Program-made: the position numbers and the translations under genes
Shown: piece after piece, positions 1-11,290 of the stretch
Layout: every line of letters begins with the position of its first letter
How positions within the stretch are numbered: position 1 is the stretch's first letter
Notes under the pieces: model-generated
What the model was told of the DNA's origin: nothing
Seen by the model: only the letters and a program-made list of their open reading frames with translations
Databases searched by the model: none
Source of the DNA: Spongilla lacustris
Lineage: Eukaryota > Porifera > Demospongiae > Spongillida > Spongillidae
Direction of reading: 5' to 3'
Assembly (NCBI GenBank): GCA_949361645.1
Contig: OX442415.1
Location: forward strand, 9,021,254 to 9,085,253
Length of the DNA stretch: 64,000 nucleotides

Positions 1-540
1 CACAAGTACAAGGTGTAAATGGGACCATGCATTTGACCCCACAACAGACAGAAGTACAGGGTTAAATGGGACCATGGATTAGATCTCACAACAGACACAA
101 GTACAGTGTGTAAATGGGACCAGGGATATGATCACAAGTACAGGGTGTAAATGGGACCAGGGATTTGATCACAAGTACAGGGTGTAAATGGGACCATGGA
201 TTTGATCACATGGATCTGACCCCACAACAGACACAAGTACAGATTGTAAATGGAACCAATGATTTTACCCCAAAACATACACAAGTTTAGGGTGTAAATG
301 GGACCATGGATCTGACCATAAAACAGACACAAGTACAGGATGTAAATGGGACCATAGATTTGACCCCTAAATACCACAATGCAAGTACAGGATATACATG
401 TAAATGGACCATGGATTTGATCCCATAACAGAGGATGTAAATGGACCATGGATTTGATCCCACAACAGAGGATGTAAAGGGGAACATGGATTTTATCCCA
501 CAACAGACACAAGTGCAGGGTGTAAATGGGACCACCGTCG
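1..540. repeat. Minisatellite, irregular ~45-60 bp unit
   Basis: About ten copies of a unit containing GGTGTAAATGGGACCATGG and CCACAACAGACACAAGTACAG repeat with variable length. The sub-motifs GGTGTAAAT and CACAACAGAC are shared, in the same order and orientation, with the 58-bp satellite at 13745-20243, which suggests a common origin. Open frames across it, such as 132-512 on the minus strand, are repeat artefacts. Confidence 0.85.
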
Positions 541-559
541 TCACTGTACTAGCATAGAT

Positions 560-664
560 CTAGTAACCTTTCTCACGATCGTCGTATTCGCACCGCTCGA
601 ACTTCACGTGACCACGTCCGCTGATTGAAACTCTTATGACCTTGTCTTCAGTTGACGGCGCCAT
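560..664 (-). pseudogene. Transposase N-terminus fragment (third copy)
   Basis: The minus-strand frame starting at the ATG at 664 aligns with the first ~35 codons of the transposase at 1795. The upstream untranslated stretch TCGTTATCTTCTG is conserved and lies at the same distance from the ATG. The frame ends at a stop near 560, after which only tandem repeat follows. It is therefore a 5' remnant of a diverged copy, too short to encode any catalytic residue. Confidence 0.65.
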
Positions 665-1199
665 AAAGTTTATGTACGCAGAAGATAACGAAATAGGGAT
701 CGAATAGTATAACAACTGCATGTGAGTCCGACCGGGAGATGGATTCACGTATCCAGCGCAGAGTAGGTGTGGCTATAAGTTATCCAAGTGTCAGCCCACA
801 GGAAGTAGTTGCATATTCATGTATTTGGTGCATGGAAGTGGGTCACGCACGTACAATGGCGCGATTCGAGCGGGAAACTTGTAGCAACTTTGCGCCGTTG
901 TATCTCTGTAACGGATGACATAAAAATTAACGAACAGAACAAATCGATAGGTATACGACCTCTCTACCTACAAACTGAATTTGAAGCGATTTGATTACCC
1001 CTACAGAAAGTTATGGCAGGTTTGAACCCACAGGGGTATCGGATGTTGCAATACTGGCACGGAGCAAGTGCAAGACCCCAAAATGTATTTTACCATAGAG
1101 AAATGGGGTAGTATGAAGTGTTGAAAATAAGAAGTTGATAGCTTTAACCGTTTGGAAGATATAGCAATTCAAAAGAGAAGCATTTTTATAACATTATAT

Positions 1200-1228
1200 G
1201 GGACAGTTTCCGACAAAATGGCCCTTCG
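1200..1228 (+). repeat. Left 29-bp terminal inverted repeat
   Basis: The 29 bases beginning GGGACAGTTTCCGAC are the exact reverse complement of 21894-21922. They are followed by a TA-rich stretch and then the conserved leader. This marks the outer boundary of the main element. Confidence 0.85.
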
Positions 1229-1794
1229 TATATATATATAAAATGTTATAAAAATGCTTCTCTTTTGAATTGCTATATCTTCCTAACGGTTAATGCTATC
1301 AACTTCCTATTTTCAACACTTCATACTACACCATTTCCCTATGGTATAATACATTTTGGAGTCTTGCACTTGCTCCGTGCCAGTATTGCAACGTTCGATA
1401 CCCCATCGGGCTCAAATCCGCCATAACTTTAGGTAGGAGTAATCAATTCGCCTCAAATTCGGTTTGTAGGTACAGAGGTCCTATACCTATCGATTTGTTC
1501 TGTTCGTTAATTTTTATGTCATCCGTTATGGAGATACAGCGGCGCAAAGTTGGTACAAGTTTCCCGCTCGAATCGCGCCGTTGCATGTGCATGAACCGCT
1601 TCCATTCACCGAAGTACATGAATATTCAACTATTTCCTGTGGGTTGGGACTTTATTAACCTAGCCACACCTACAAAGCAGGATACGATTTATTTATCGAC
1701 AAAAGACGGTGAGTATTGAAATCAGAATGTTTTTAATACAATGTTGCCTATGATAGACAGTTGTTATTCGTTATCTTCTGTGTAGATAAACGAT
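1229..1794 (+). promoter_or_regulatory. 5' leader / subterminal region of the transposase gene
   Basis: This ~565-bp stretch between the terminal repeat and the transposase ATG is conserved in all three copies (here, inverted at 780-1199, and inverted at 21330-21893). Conservation in two inverted copies without a shared open frame suggests promoter, untranslated leader or transposase-binding function. An in-frame start appears only at 1795. GGTGAGTATTG near 1709 resembles a splice donor, so a leader intron is possible. Confidence 0.4.
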
Positions 1795-4455
1795 ATGGCG
1801 AAGTCTGACGACGAGCTCGTCGTGTATCATTCAGCGGACGAGTTCGAATGGTACGATAATTTGGACGTGGATGAGGAGATTGAGAACGGTGGTGACAATG
1901 GCGACGGTGAATATGGAAGTGATGATTTCGACGGCATTTATAGCGATGTCTGTGAAGGTGGAATCAACGATGGTGAAAGCGACGGAGATGACGGTGATGG
2001 TGAAAGTGATGATGGTGGAGGTGATAGCGATAAGGGCAGTGATGATGATAGCAGGAGCGAGTGTGATGGTGATAGCGGAAGCGACTGTGATGGTGATGGT
2101 GATGGTGATGATGTCAGCGAGGGCCCAGGTGGTGTACCAGCTAGAATAGCACGGGGACAGTGTCACCCCTGTCGCATGCTGAATGCCTACCTCACTAAAG
2201 GAGGGTGCTGCAAAGACAGCTGTGTATTGAAGTACGGTGACTTGCCCAAAAGACGAGCACTTACATTATCCAGATTGGACAAGAAAACCAGAAAGGCTGT
2301 TATTTATGGAATGCTAGCTATGATTCGGAACAAATCTGGTTCTCGAAATACATTCCAGTATCGCCTTGACTGGTCTAGTCCTGTCTGCAGGGATGCTTTC
2401 TGTGCCGTCATTGGCACAAGTTACCGTACATTGAAGCGCTGGCAGCAGCAGGTGTGCTCTGACTCTGATGTTGAGCCCCATCCCCATGGTAACTGTGGCA
2501 GGGCTCCTCGCCATGCCCTCTCTCGTTTGGACAAGACAATGGTGGTCAGATTTATAGAGAACTATGCTGGCATAAATGCCCTCCCTGACCCTGGTCGTTT
2601 GCAAGGGACGATCAGAGACTATGTTCTGGAGAGTGGCAAAACACTAAAGTCTGTGTATGCCGAGTATTGCAAGGCCATGGAGTCCCTGTCCAGGAGCACA
2701 CCAGCACCACAGCAACTTTGCCCTTACCGACTTACCAGTCAGCTGAAGCGGCAGTACACCTTGCTCAACGTTCCTCCGGCTCCTCCAACACCCCCTGCTG
2801 CACGTGTGGTGAAGTACGTGTCATTTATTAGACTGTGGCGAAGATACTGTTCTAACATCAAGATCCAACCTGCACGCAGCGATCTGTGCGACAAGTGTGA
2901 TCAGATGTTGGTCACTTTGAGGCACAGCCTTTCTGATGAGCAGCGCAAAACAATAAATGTCAATTACAACCAGCACCTCATTAAGGCCAAGGCATTTCGT
3001 GACGCCTACAATGCAAACATTGAGGAGGCTGAGAAGGAATGGGGAAGGAAGAGACAGAAGGAGCGTGACCAGATCCTGGGTCACTTGGAATCCAGGGCCC
3101 TGATGGTTCCCTTCACCTCACAAGCCCTGCACCTGGACATGCAGATGCAGTACTCCTTTGACTACTGCCAGCAGGTGTCACTGCCCTACAGCTCACAACA
3201 AAGGGGCACTTTTTATTTCAGGACACCTCGCAAGGTCCAGGTGTTTGGTGTGTGTTGTGAGCCGCTGTGCCGCCAGGTGTTCTTCCTAATTGATGAGGCT
3301 GAGCAGGCCGGCAAGGGTGCTGTGGTGGTGGTCAGCCTGGTGCATGCATTCTTCCACCTACATGGACTGGGAGAGAGGCGTGTAACACTTCAGGCCGACA
3401 ACTGTGTGGGCCAGAACAAGAACACCACCATGATGTGGTACCTGGCCTGGCGGGTGATCACTGGACAACATGACACCATCCAGCTGAACTTCATGCTACC
3501 TGGGCACACAAAGTTTCGACCCGATTCCTACTTTGGCCTGTTCAAGAAGTACTACCGAAGACAGGACCATGTAGATGATATGGATGACCTAGCTGACTGT
3601 GTCCGGCAGTGTGGCCAGAACGTCACTTGTGTGCCACAACTGTACCAGGACTGGCAGTACCATGACTGGAATGCCTTCTTGGGCCAGTGGTTTGGGCCTC
3701 TGGTTGGCTTTGGCCGCTACCATACATTTGAGTTTGACCGAGAACACCCTGGTGTCATGAAAATGAAGACCTTGCCATCGGACACAAACCCCACCGAGGT
3801 AACCATGCTGAGGGCTGGAGTGGCCATAAAGGACATACAGGAGGCTTATCAGAACCAAGTGATGCCACCTGTTATTAGCCCCAATGGATTGTCCCTGATG
3901 CGGTCACTGTACCTGTATGAGAAGGTGAGGGAATACATTCGTGACCCAAAGAAGAGGGACAGGGTATGTCCAAAGCCTACACCAGGCACTGCTATCAACT
4001 CTTCCGAAACACCTGGAGTTCCAGACAGTGACCAACCAGGTCCTTCTAATGCCATTCCTGACCCACCTACTGTTGAGGGCCAGGAGTCTGCAGATGACAC
4101 TCACAGTGATATGCAAGACGAAGGCAATAGCTGTGTTTCTGGCAGGAGGAAACGCAGATCCAGGTCTGAACTAATCCTTGCCTTCCAGTGCACTGTATGT
4201 GGCAATAAGTATGCCAGTAGCTCAGCCCTGTCCCTGCACAAAAAGAACACAGCTCACAAGCAGCCTGCTGTTCCAGGTGATGAACACCGTGATGTCACTA
4301 AGGCGGACAATGCCAGTGTTGACGAAGGAAGCCAGGGTCCACCCTGCAAGCGCAGGCGTAGGAAAAAATCTGAAATTGATAGAAAGTTTTCCTGTTCCCA
4401 GTGTCCCTTGAAATATGGCAGGGTAATTCCATATATATATTTGCCACCCTTGTAG
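1795..4455 (+). CDS. DUF7869-like DDE transposase, C-terminus interrupted by a MITE
   Basis: This is an 886-codon open frame whose true reading ends at 4420, where a MITE begins; the gene's own last 16 codons and stop lie at 5451-5500. Residues 1-105 are an extremely acidic D/G/E/S stretch. A Cys cluster (CHPC...GGCCKDSC) follows near residues 122-142. The catalytic region has LHLDMQ (D448), ADNCVGQNKN (D535) and PGHTKFRPD (D577). These match, from memory, the RNase-H-like DUF7869 family of repeat-derived proteins in invertebrates and oomycetes. C-terminal C2H2 zinc fingers start at C799 and C867. The expected role is cut-and-paste transposition of the surrounding element in the nucleus. The start is supported by conserved upstream sequence in the inverted copy at 21329. 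A leader intron cannot be excluded. Family naming is by recall; the transposase role is inferred from motifs plus terminal repeats. Confidence 0.8.
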   Translation: MAKSDDELVVYHSADEFEWYDNLDVDEEIENGGDNGDGEYGSDDFDGIYSDVCEGGINDGESDGDDGDGESDDGGGDSDKGSDDDSRSECDGDSGSDCDGDGDGDDVSEGPGGVPARIARGQCHPCRMLNAYLTKGGCCKDSCVLKYGDLPKRRALTLSRLDKKTRKAVIYGMLAMIRNKSGSRNTFQYRLDWSSPVCRDAFCAVIGTSYRTLKRWQQQVCSDSDVEPHPHGNCGRAPRHALSRLDKTMVVRFIENYAGINALPDPGRLQGTIRDYVLESGKTLKSVYAEYCKAMESLSRSTPAPQQLCPYRLTSQLKRQYTLLNVPPAPPTPPAARVVKYVSFIRLWRRYCSNIKIQPARSDLCDKCDQMLVTLRHSLSDEQRKTINVNYNQHLIKAKAFRDAYNANIEEAEKEWGRKRQKERDQILGHLESRALMVPFTSQALHLDMQMQYSFDYCQQVSLPYSSQQRGTFYFRTPRKVQVFGVCCEPLCRQVFFLIDEAEQAGKGAVVVVSLVHAFFHLHGLGERRVTLQADNCVGQNKNTTMMWYLAWRVITGQHDTIQLNFMLPGHTKFRPDSYFGLFKKYYRRQDHVDDMDDLADCVRQCGQNVTCVPQLYQDWQYHDWNAFLGQWFGPLVGFGRYHTFEFDREHPGVMKMKTLPSDTNPTEVTMLRAGVAIKDIQEAYQNQVMPPVISPNGLSLMRSLYLYEKVREYIRDPKKRDRVCPKPTPGTAINSSETPGVPDSDQPGPSNAIPDPPTVEGQESADDTHSDMQDEGNSCVSGRRKRRSRSELILAFQCTVCGNKYASSSALSLHKKNTAHKQPAVPGDEHRDVTKADNASVDEGSQGPPCKRRRRKKSEIDRKFSCSQCPLKYGRVIPYIYLPPL

Positions 4456-5446
4456 CATCATTGTCTAGTTTGGACATGCTATTTTCCCCATGTGTTCTCC
4501 CCATAGGAGTATGCAAAATTGCTGTACATTTGTATACCCTACAGTGTACAGCTTTTAATATACGACAAATTAAAATTTTCATTTTTTTCATAACCTCGGT
4601 TAACTCGGTTGAGCATATCCAGAGTCCTGAAACATTCTGATTGATTTGAATATATCAAAAACATTGCTAAGATAGAGGTCTGCATAAAATTAATTGATTT
4701 TAATAACTTCTTGGCATATTACATGAATAAAGTCATGAATTTGTAATGAATTGTGACCTATCCAAAAATATGAAAATACGAATCAGACCAGACTTGTACC
4801 ATAGTTAGCTAACCATACCCCAAACATATTTAACTGTAAAGCTTACTGGGACACGTATTCTCAGGGCTGGGACAGCACAAAAAGTAGCTGGCAGCCATGT
4901 TATTCCTCCTTGCAACTGTTTGTTTACATAGGATAGTTTACATAGCTATGGTACTGTCAAAACATAACATGGCTGCCAGCCACTTTATGAGCTGTCCCAG
5001 CCCTGAGAATACGTGTCCCAGTAAGCTTTACAGTTAAATATGTTTGGGGTATGGTTAGCTAACTATGGTACAAGTCTGGTCTGATTCGTATTTTCATATT
5101 TTTGGATAGGTCACAATTCATTACAAATTCATGACTTTATTCATGTAATATGCCAAGAAGTTATTAAAATCAATTAATTTTATGCAGACCTCTATCTTAG
5201 CAATGTTTTGAATATATTCAAATCAATCAGAATGTTTCAGGACTCAGGATATGCTCAACCGAGTTAACCGAGGTTACGAAAAAAATGAAAATTTTAATTT
5301 GTCGTATATTAAAAGCTGTACACTGTAGGGTATACAAATGTATAGCAATTTTGCATACTCCTATGGGGAGAACACATGGGGAAAATAGCATGTCCAAACT
5401 AGACAATGATGCTACAAGGGTGGCAAATATATATATGGAATTACCC
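4421..5446. mobile_element. 1,026-bp palindromic MITE inserted in the transposase
   Basis: The two halves are near-perfect reverse complements over about 480 bp each, beginning GGGTAATTCCATATATAT and ending with its complement. The flanks carry a 4-bp duplication GGCA (4417-4420 and 5447-5450). Removing the insert and one GGCA brings the transposase frame into a standard C2H2 finger with a stop at 5498-5500. The right-arm copy (20347-21329) lacks the insertion and serves as an empty site. No transposase is encoded; open frames inside it are mirror-image artefacts. Confidence 0.9.
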
Positions 5447-5500
5447 GGCACTCAAACTGCATTGCATACTCACATTAAGCACACCCACAATGGTACATGA
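5447..5500 (+). pseudogene. Displaced 3' end of the transposase (last zinc finger)
   Basis: Read in phase with codon 875 of the transposase after excision of the MITE, this segment supplies the His half of the last C2H2 finger (ALHTHIKHTH) and a TGA at 5498-5500. The unbroken gene would be about 891 codons. The corresponding stop in the right-arm copy is at 20347-20349. Confidence 0.8.
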
Positions 5501-5624
5501 CTAGCAATCTAAAGGGACCTCCTCCTCCTGGATCCATGTTCATCACACATGGTGAGGTGCTCTGTGTTTCTATATCTGTTACATCATCACCATGTTCAAA
5601 AATTGGTGTCACCACACACATGTA
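5501..5624 (+). repeat. Subterminal junction between transposase and satellite (left arm)
   Basis: A diverged inverted equivalent lies at 20244-20346: both contain TGGATCCATGT, AAGGTGC/GAGGTGC and GTGTCACCACACACAT. The junction is therefore part of each arm and not local sequence. Confidence 0.6.
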
Positions 5625-8600
5625 CACCAGTGTACCAGTGTCACTATTTACACCGTGCACAGAGTCCCAGTGTACCAGTGTCACTATTTACACTGTGCAC
5701 AGAGTCTGTTGTGGTGACATGTACCCAGTGTACCAGTGTCACTATTTACACCGTGCATAGAGTCTGTTGTGGTGACATGTACGCTGCAGTGTACCAGTGT
5801 CACTATTTACACCGTGCACAGAGTCTGTTGTGGTGACATGTACCCAGTGTACCAGTGTCACTATTTACACTGTGCACAGAGTCTGTTGTGGTGACATGTA
5901 CGCTGCAGTGTACCAGTGTCACTATTTACACCGTGCACAGAGTCTGTTGTGGTGACATGTACCCAGTGTACCAGTGTCACTATTTACACCGTGCACAGAG
6001 TCTGTTGTGGTGACATGTACCCAGTGTAAAAGTGTACCAGTGTCACTATTTACATCCTGCACACAGTCTGTTGTGGTGACATGTACCCAGTGTACCAGTG
6101 TCACTATTTACACCGTGCACAGAATCTGTTGTGGTGACATGTACCCAGTGTACCAGTGTCACTATTTACACCGTGCATAGAGTCTGTTGTGGTGACATGT
6201 ACCCAGTGTACCAGTGTCACTATTTACACCGTGCACAGAGTCTGTTGTGGTGACATGTACCCAGTGTAAAAGTGTACCAGTGTCACTATTTACACCCTGC
6301 ACACAGTCTGTTGTGGTGACATGTACCCAGTGTACCAGTGTCACTATTTACACCGTGCACAGAGTCTGTTGTGGTGACATGTACCCAGTGTACCAGTGTC
6401 ACTATTTACACCATGCACAGAGTCTGTTGTGGTGACATGTACATGTACATGTACCCAGTGTACCAGTGTCACTATTTACACCGTGCACAGAGTCTGTTGT
6501 GGTGACATGTACCTAGTGTACCAGTGTACCAGTGTCACTATTTACAAAATGTACACTGTGCACAGAGTCTGTTGTGGTGACATGTACCGAGTGTACCAGT
6601 GTACCAGTGTCACTATTTACATCGTGCACAGAGTCTGTTGTGGTGACATGTACCCAGTGTACCAGTGTCACTATTTACACCGTGCACAGAGTCTGTTGTG
6701 GTGACATGTACCTAGTGTACCAGTGTACCAGTGTCACTATTTACACCGTGCATAGAGTCTGTTGTGGTGACATGTACCCAGTGTACCAGTGTACCAGTGT
6801 CACTATTTACACTGTGCACAGAGTCTGTTGTGGTGACATGTACCCAGTGTACCAGTGTACCAGTGTCACTATTTACACCGTGCACAGAGTCTGTTGTGGT
6901 GACATGTACCCAGTGTACCAGTGTCACTATTTACACCATGCACAGAGTCTGTTGTGGTGACATGTACCCAGTGTACCAGTGTCACTATTTACACCGTGCA
7001 CAGTCTGTTGTGGTGACATGTACCCAGTGTACCAGTGTCACTATTTACACTGGTCACAGAGTCTGTTGTGGTGACATGTACCCAGTGTACCAGTGTCACT
7101 ATTTACACCGTGCATAGAGTCTGTTGTGGTGACATGTACCCAGTGTACCAGTGTCACTATTTACACCGTGCACAGAGTCTGTTGTGGTGACATGTACCCA
7201 GTGTACCAGTGTCACTATTTACACCGTGCACAGTCTGTTGTGGTGACATGTACCCAGTGTACCAGTGTCACTATTTACACTGGTCACAGATTCTGTTGTG
7301 GTGACATGTACCCAGTGTACCAGTGTCACTATTTACACCGTGCATAGAGTCTGTTGTGGTGACATGTACCCAGTGTACCAGTGTCACTATTTACACCGTG
7401 CACAGAGTCTGTTGTGGTGACATGTACCCAGTGTACCAGTGTCACTATTTACATCGTGCACAGAGTCTGTTGTGGTGACATGTACCCAGTGTACCAGTGT
7501 CACTATTTACACCGTGCACAGAGTCTGTTGTGGTGACATGTACATGTACATGTACCCAGTGTACCAGTGTCACTATTTACACCGTGCACAGAGTCTGTTG
7601 TGGTGACATGTACCCAGTGTACCAGTGTCACTATTTACACTGTGCACAGAGTCTGTTGTGGTGACATGTTCATGTACCCAGTGTACTAGTGTCACTATTT
7701 ACACCGTGCACAGAGTCTGTTGTGGTGATATATACCCAGTGTACAAGTGTCACTATTTACACCGTGCACAGAGTCTGTTGTGCTGACATGTACCCAGTGT
7801 ACCAGTGTCACTATTTACACCGTGCACAGAGTCTGTTGTGGTGACATGTACCCAGTGTACCTGTGTCACTATTTACACCGTGCACAGAGTCTGTTGTGGT
7901 GACATGTACCCAGTGCACCTGTGTCACTATTTACACTGTGCACAGAGTCTGTTGTGGTGACATGTACCCAGTGTACCAGTGTCACTATTTACACCGTGCA
8001 CACAGTCTGTTGTGGTGACATGTACCCAGTGTACCAGTGTACCAGTTTCACTATTTACACCGTGCACAGAGTCTGTTGTGGTGACATATACCCAGTGTAC
8101 CAGTGTCACTATTTACACCGTGCACAGAGTCTGTTGTGGTGACATGTACCCAGTGTACCAGTGTCACTATTTACACTGTGCACAGGGTCTGTTGTGGTGA
8201 CATGTACATGTACATGTACCCAGTGTACCAGTGTCACTATTTACACCGTGCACAGAGTCTGTTGTGGTGACATGTACCCAGTGTACCAGTGTCACTATTT
8301 ACACTGTGCACAGAGTCTGTTGTGGTGACATGTTCATGTACCCAGTGTACTAGTGTCACTATTTACACCGTGCACAGAGTCTGTTGTGGTGATATATACC
8401 CAGTGTACAAGTGTCACTATTTACACCGTGCACAGAGTCTGTTGTGGTGACATGTACCCAGTGTACCAGTGTCACTATTTACACCGTGCACAGAGTCTGT
8501 TGTGGTGACATGTACCCAGTGTACCAGTGTCACTGTTTACACCGTGCACACAGTCTGTTGTGGTGACATGTACTCAGTGTACCAGTGTACCAGTGTCACT

Positions 8601-9900
8601 ATTTACACCGTGCACAGAGTCTGTTGTGGTGACATATACCCAGTGTACCAGTGTCACTATTTACACCGTGCACAGAGTCTGTTGTGGTGACATGTACCCA
8701 GTGTACCAGTGTCACTATTTACACCATGCACAGAGTCTGTTGTGGTGACATGTACCCAGTGTACCAGTGTCACTATTTACACCGTGCACAGAGTCTGTTG
8801 TGGTGACATGTACCCAGTGTACCAGTGTCACTATTTACACCATGCACAGAGTCTGTTGTGGTGACATGTACCCAGTGTACCAGTGTCACTATTTACACCG
8901 TGCACAGAGTCTGTTGTGGTGACATGTACCCAGTGTACCAGTGTCACTATTTACACCGTGCACAGTCTGTTGTGGTGACATGTACCCAGTGTACCAGTTT
9001 CACTATTTACACCGTGCACAGAGTCTGTTGTGGTGACATGTACCCATGTAGTGTACCAGTGTCACTATTTACACCGTGCACAGAGTCTGTTGTGGTGACA
9101 TGTACCCAGTGTACCAGTGTCACTATTTACACCGTGCACAGAGTCTGTTGTGGTGACATGTACCCAGCGTACCAGTGTCACTATTTACACCGTGCACAGA
9201 GTCTGTTGTGGTGACATGTACCCAGTGTACCAGTGTCACTATTTACACCGTGCACAGAGTCTGTTGTGGTGACATGTACCCAGCGTACCAGTGTCACTAT
9301 TTACACCGTGCACAGAGTCTGTTGTGGTGACATGTACCCAGTGTACCAGTGTCACTATTTACACCGTGCACAGAGTCTGTTGTGGTGACATGTACCCAGT
9401 GTACCAGTGTCACTATTTACACCGTGCACAGAGTCTGTTGTGGTGACATGTACCCAGTGTACCAGTGTCACTATTTACACCGTGCACAGAGTCTGTTGTG
9501 GTGACATGTACCCAGTGTACCAGTGTCACTATTTACACCGTGCACAGAGTCTGTTGTGGTGACATGTACCCAGTGTACCAGTGTCACTATTTACACCGTG
9601 CACAGAGTCTGTTGTGGTGACATGTACCCAGTGTACCAGTGTCACTATTTACACCGTGCACAGAGTCTGTTGTGGTGACATGTACCCAGTGTACCAGTGT
9701 CACTATTTACACCGTGCATAGAGTCTGTTGTGGTGACATGTACCCAGTGTACCAGTGTCACTATTTACACCGTGCACAGAGTCTGTTGTGGTGACATGTA
9801 CCCAGTGTACCAGTGTCACTATTTACACCGTGCATAGAGTCTGTTGTGGTGACATGTACCCAGTGTACCAGTGTCACTATTTACACCGTGCACAGAGTCT
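5625..9900 (+). repeat. 58-bp satellite array, left arm (plus orientation, ~70 units)
   Basis: The basic unit is 58 bp and includes GTGACATGTACCCAGTGTAC, CACTATTTACACCGTGCAC and AGAGTCTGTTGTG. Variants add 8 bp (an extra TGTACCAG), 10-12 bp of CATGTACATGTA, or short deletions. Longer blocks recur; for example the CATGTACATGTACATGTACCC variant at ~7537 recurs at ~8207. Open frames appear only because 66-bp variants keep phase. No cloned-gene signature is present. Confidence 0.95.
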
Positions 9901-9936
9901 GGTGTTTTTGTTTTATGGTATACATGTACATGTTGA

Positions 9937-10026
9937 TTCTGTAAAAAAGGTTCTTCTAAGAACTCGCCACATAGTTGTGTGGCATTTTACAATTACAAAT
10001 GATGTCACCTTTATTCTGCACTACAA
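9937..10026 (+). repeat. Inner flank of left arm
   Basis: The stretch containing AAAAAGGTTCTT and ACAAATGATGTCACCTTT is the diverged reverse complement of 13437-13525. It marks where the inverted arms end and the single-copy core begins. Confidence 0.75.
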
Positions 10027-10430
10027 ATGAACAGAATGTATACATGTAAATGGATTTGGGTAATGTGTTTGTAGACCACTGTATAAAAGTGTATAGGATG
10101 CTTAGGATTACCTACATGTAGGACATGCATTGTTGTTTTTTTTAAATGCATGAGATGGTATGAATTTTGGATGATAACAATAGGGGGAGGTTGTTGTGGA
10201 TAGATGTAGAGAAACCTAAGTTCTATGAATACTATAATATTGGACCATGTACATACATTGTTGGATGTTTAAAAGTGACTCTGATGAATTTTCCCAGCTT
10301 ATGTGTACATGTACTTATCCTCCATGGAAAAGAATTGTCAAAATTGCTATTGCTGGGTGATATTATAGCAATAAGATATGAAATGGCTGGATCAATAGTA
10401 CATGTAGATGTGCAGATGTTTTTGTCACTG

Positions 10431-10668
10431 CTATGTATTTAAGGGTGTGTCTTCAATGTTCTGGAGCTGATCCAACCTTCTGGGTCCCCTCCTCCTTCGC
10501 CAACCTCTCCTTGGCTGCTCACCCCTTTGTGGCTGAGTCAAAGGCTCACTCCATGGTTGTTCCCATTCAGTCTGGCATCTCCATGACTGAGCACTCTGGG
10601 GCTGACAGAGCCACCATGGTGGATATGTCCACCATGGTGGTGGCTGATAGTTACCTGCTGGCAACAAA
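10431..10668 (-). CDS. Putative terminal exon, Trp/Pro- then Arg-rich, unknown
   Basis: On the minus strand a splice-acceptor-like TTGTTGCCAGCAG precedes a frame rich in PPPWWTYPPWW, then Gln/Glu/Trp, then GWRRRRGPRR, ending at a TAG near 10431. The adjacent upstream repeat region stays open on the same strand (10710-11348), so a gene with a repetitive middle is conceivable. The plus-strand frame 10433-10678 overlaps it and is equally open. No family is recognised, and I cannot decide which strand, if either, is expressed. Confidence 0.3.
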
Positions 10669-10739
10669 TTCACGTTAGAAACATAAATTGAGGATGTTGT
10701 GTACATGTATTACTTTGTGGTAGGAAAGAAGGTACATGT

Positions 10740-10990
10740 AGGCCTGACGGCAGGGGAGGAGGTAGGCCTGACGGCAGGGGAAGAGGTAGGCCTGCAAGCA
10801 GGGGAGGAGGTAGGCTTGACGGCAGGGGAGGAGGTAGGCTTGACGGCAGGGGAGGAGGTAGGCTTGACGGCAGGGGAGGAGGTAGGCCTGACGGCAGGGG
10901 AGGAGGTAGGCCTGACGGCAGGGGAGGAGGTAGGCTTGACGGCAGGGGAGGAGGTAGGCTTGACGGCAGGGGAGGAGCCTGGACCAGTGG
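10740..10990. repeat. 24-bp minisatellite
   Basis: About ten copies of a 24-bp G-rich unit (GGAGGTAGGCTTGACGGCAG...). The period is a multiple of three, so several frames stay open; on the minus strand it reads as an 8-residue SSPAVKPT repeat. Confidence 0.9.
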
Positions 10991-10999
10991 CAAGGGAGT

Positions 11000-11290
11000 A
11001 GCTTGGACCACAGGCTGGGTAGTACATGTACATGTAGCTTGGACTGCAGGCTGGGTAGTACATGTACATGTAGCTTGGACTGCAGGCTGGGTAGTACATG
11101 TACATGTAGCTTGGACTGCAGGCTGGGTAGTACATGTACATGTAGCTTGGACTGCAGGCTGGGTAGTAGCTTGGACTACAGGCTGGGTAGTACATGTACA
11201 TGTAGCTTGGACTGCAGGCTGGGTAGTACATGTACATATAGCTTGGACCACAGGCTGGGGAGTAGCTTGGACCGCTGGTAGAGAGGAGCT
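11000..11290. repeat. 36-bp minisatellite
   Basis: Units of ~36 bp contain AGCTTGGACTGCAGGCTGGG and TAGTACATGTACATG, with one shorter unit near 11165. On the minus strand it reads as a 12-residue YYPACSPSYMYM repeat, continuous with the 24-bp repeat frame. Confidence 0.9.

Larger units (their letters stand above)
1..1199 (-). mobile_element. Third, diverged end of the giant satellite-armed transposon (head-to-head with the main copy)
   Basis: Read on the minus strand from 1199 downwards, this segment matches the 5' region of the main element (1229 onwards). It has the same leader containing GAAGCATTTTTATAACATT, the same stretch around GATGACATAAAAATTAAC, and then a recognisable but diverged transposase start at 664. 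A tandem repeat related to the main 58-bp satellite follows. Together with 1229-1780 it forms a palindrome of about 1 kb whose centre is the 29-bp terminal repeat of the main copy. The outermost terminal repeat of this copy is missing. I read it as a decayed relative inserted or duplicated head-to-head; the order terminal region, transposase, satellite is the same as in both arms of the main element. Confidence 0.75.

Noticed and set aside
1831..2166. Ile/Thr-rich minus-strand and other frames over the transposase N-terminus
   Set aside because: Mirror translation of the GATGGTGATGGTGA-type acidic coding stretch.
4298..5500. Paired 70-97-codon frames in the 1-kb palindrome
   Set aside because: The same sequence read on both arms of a MITE; no family features.
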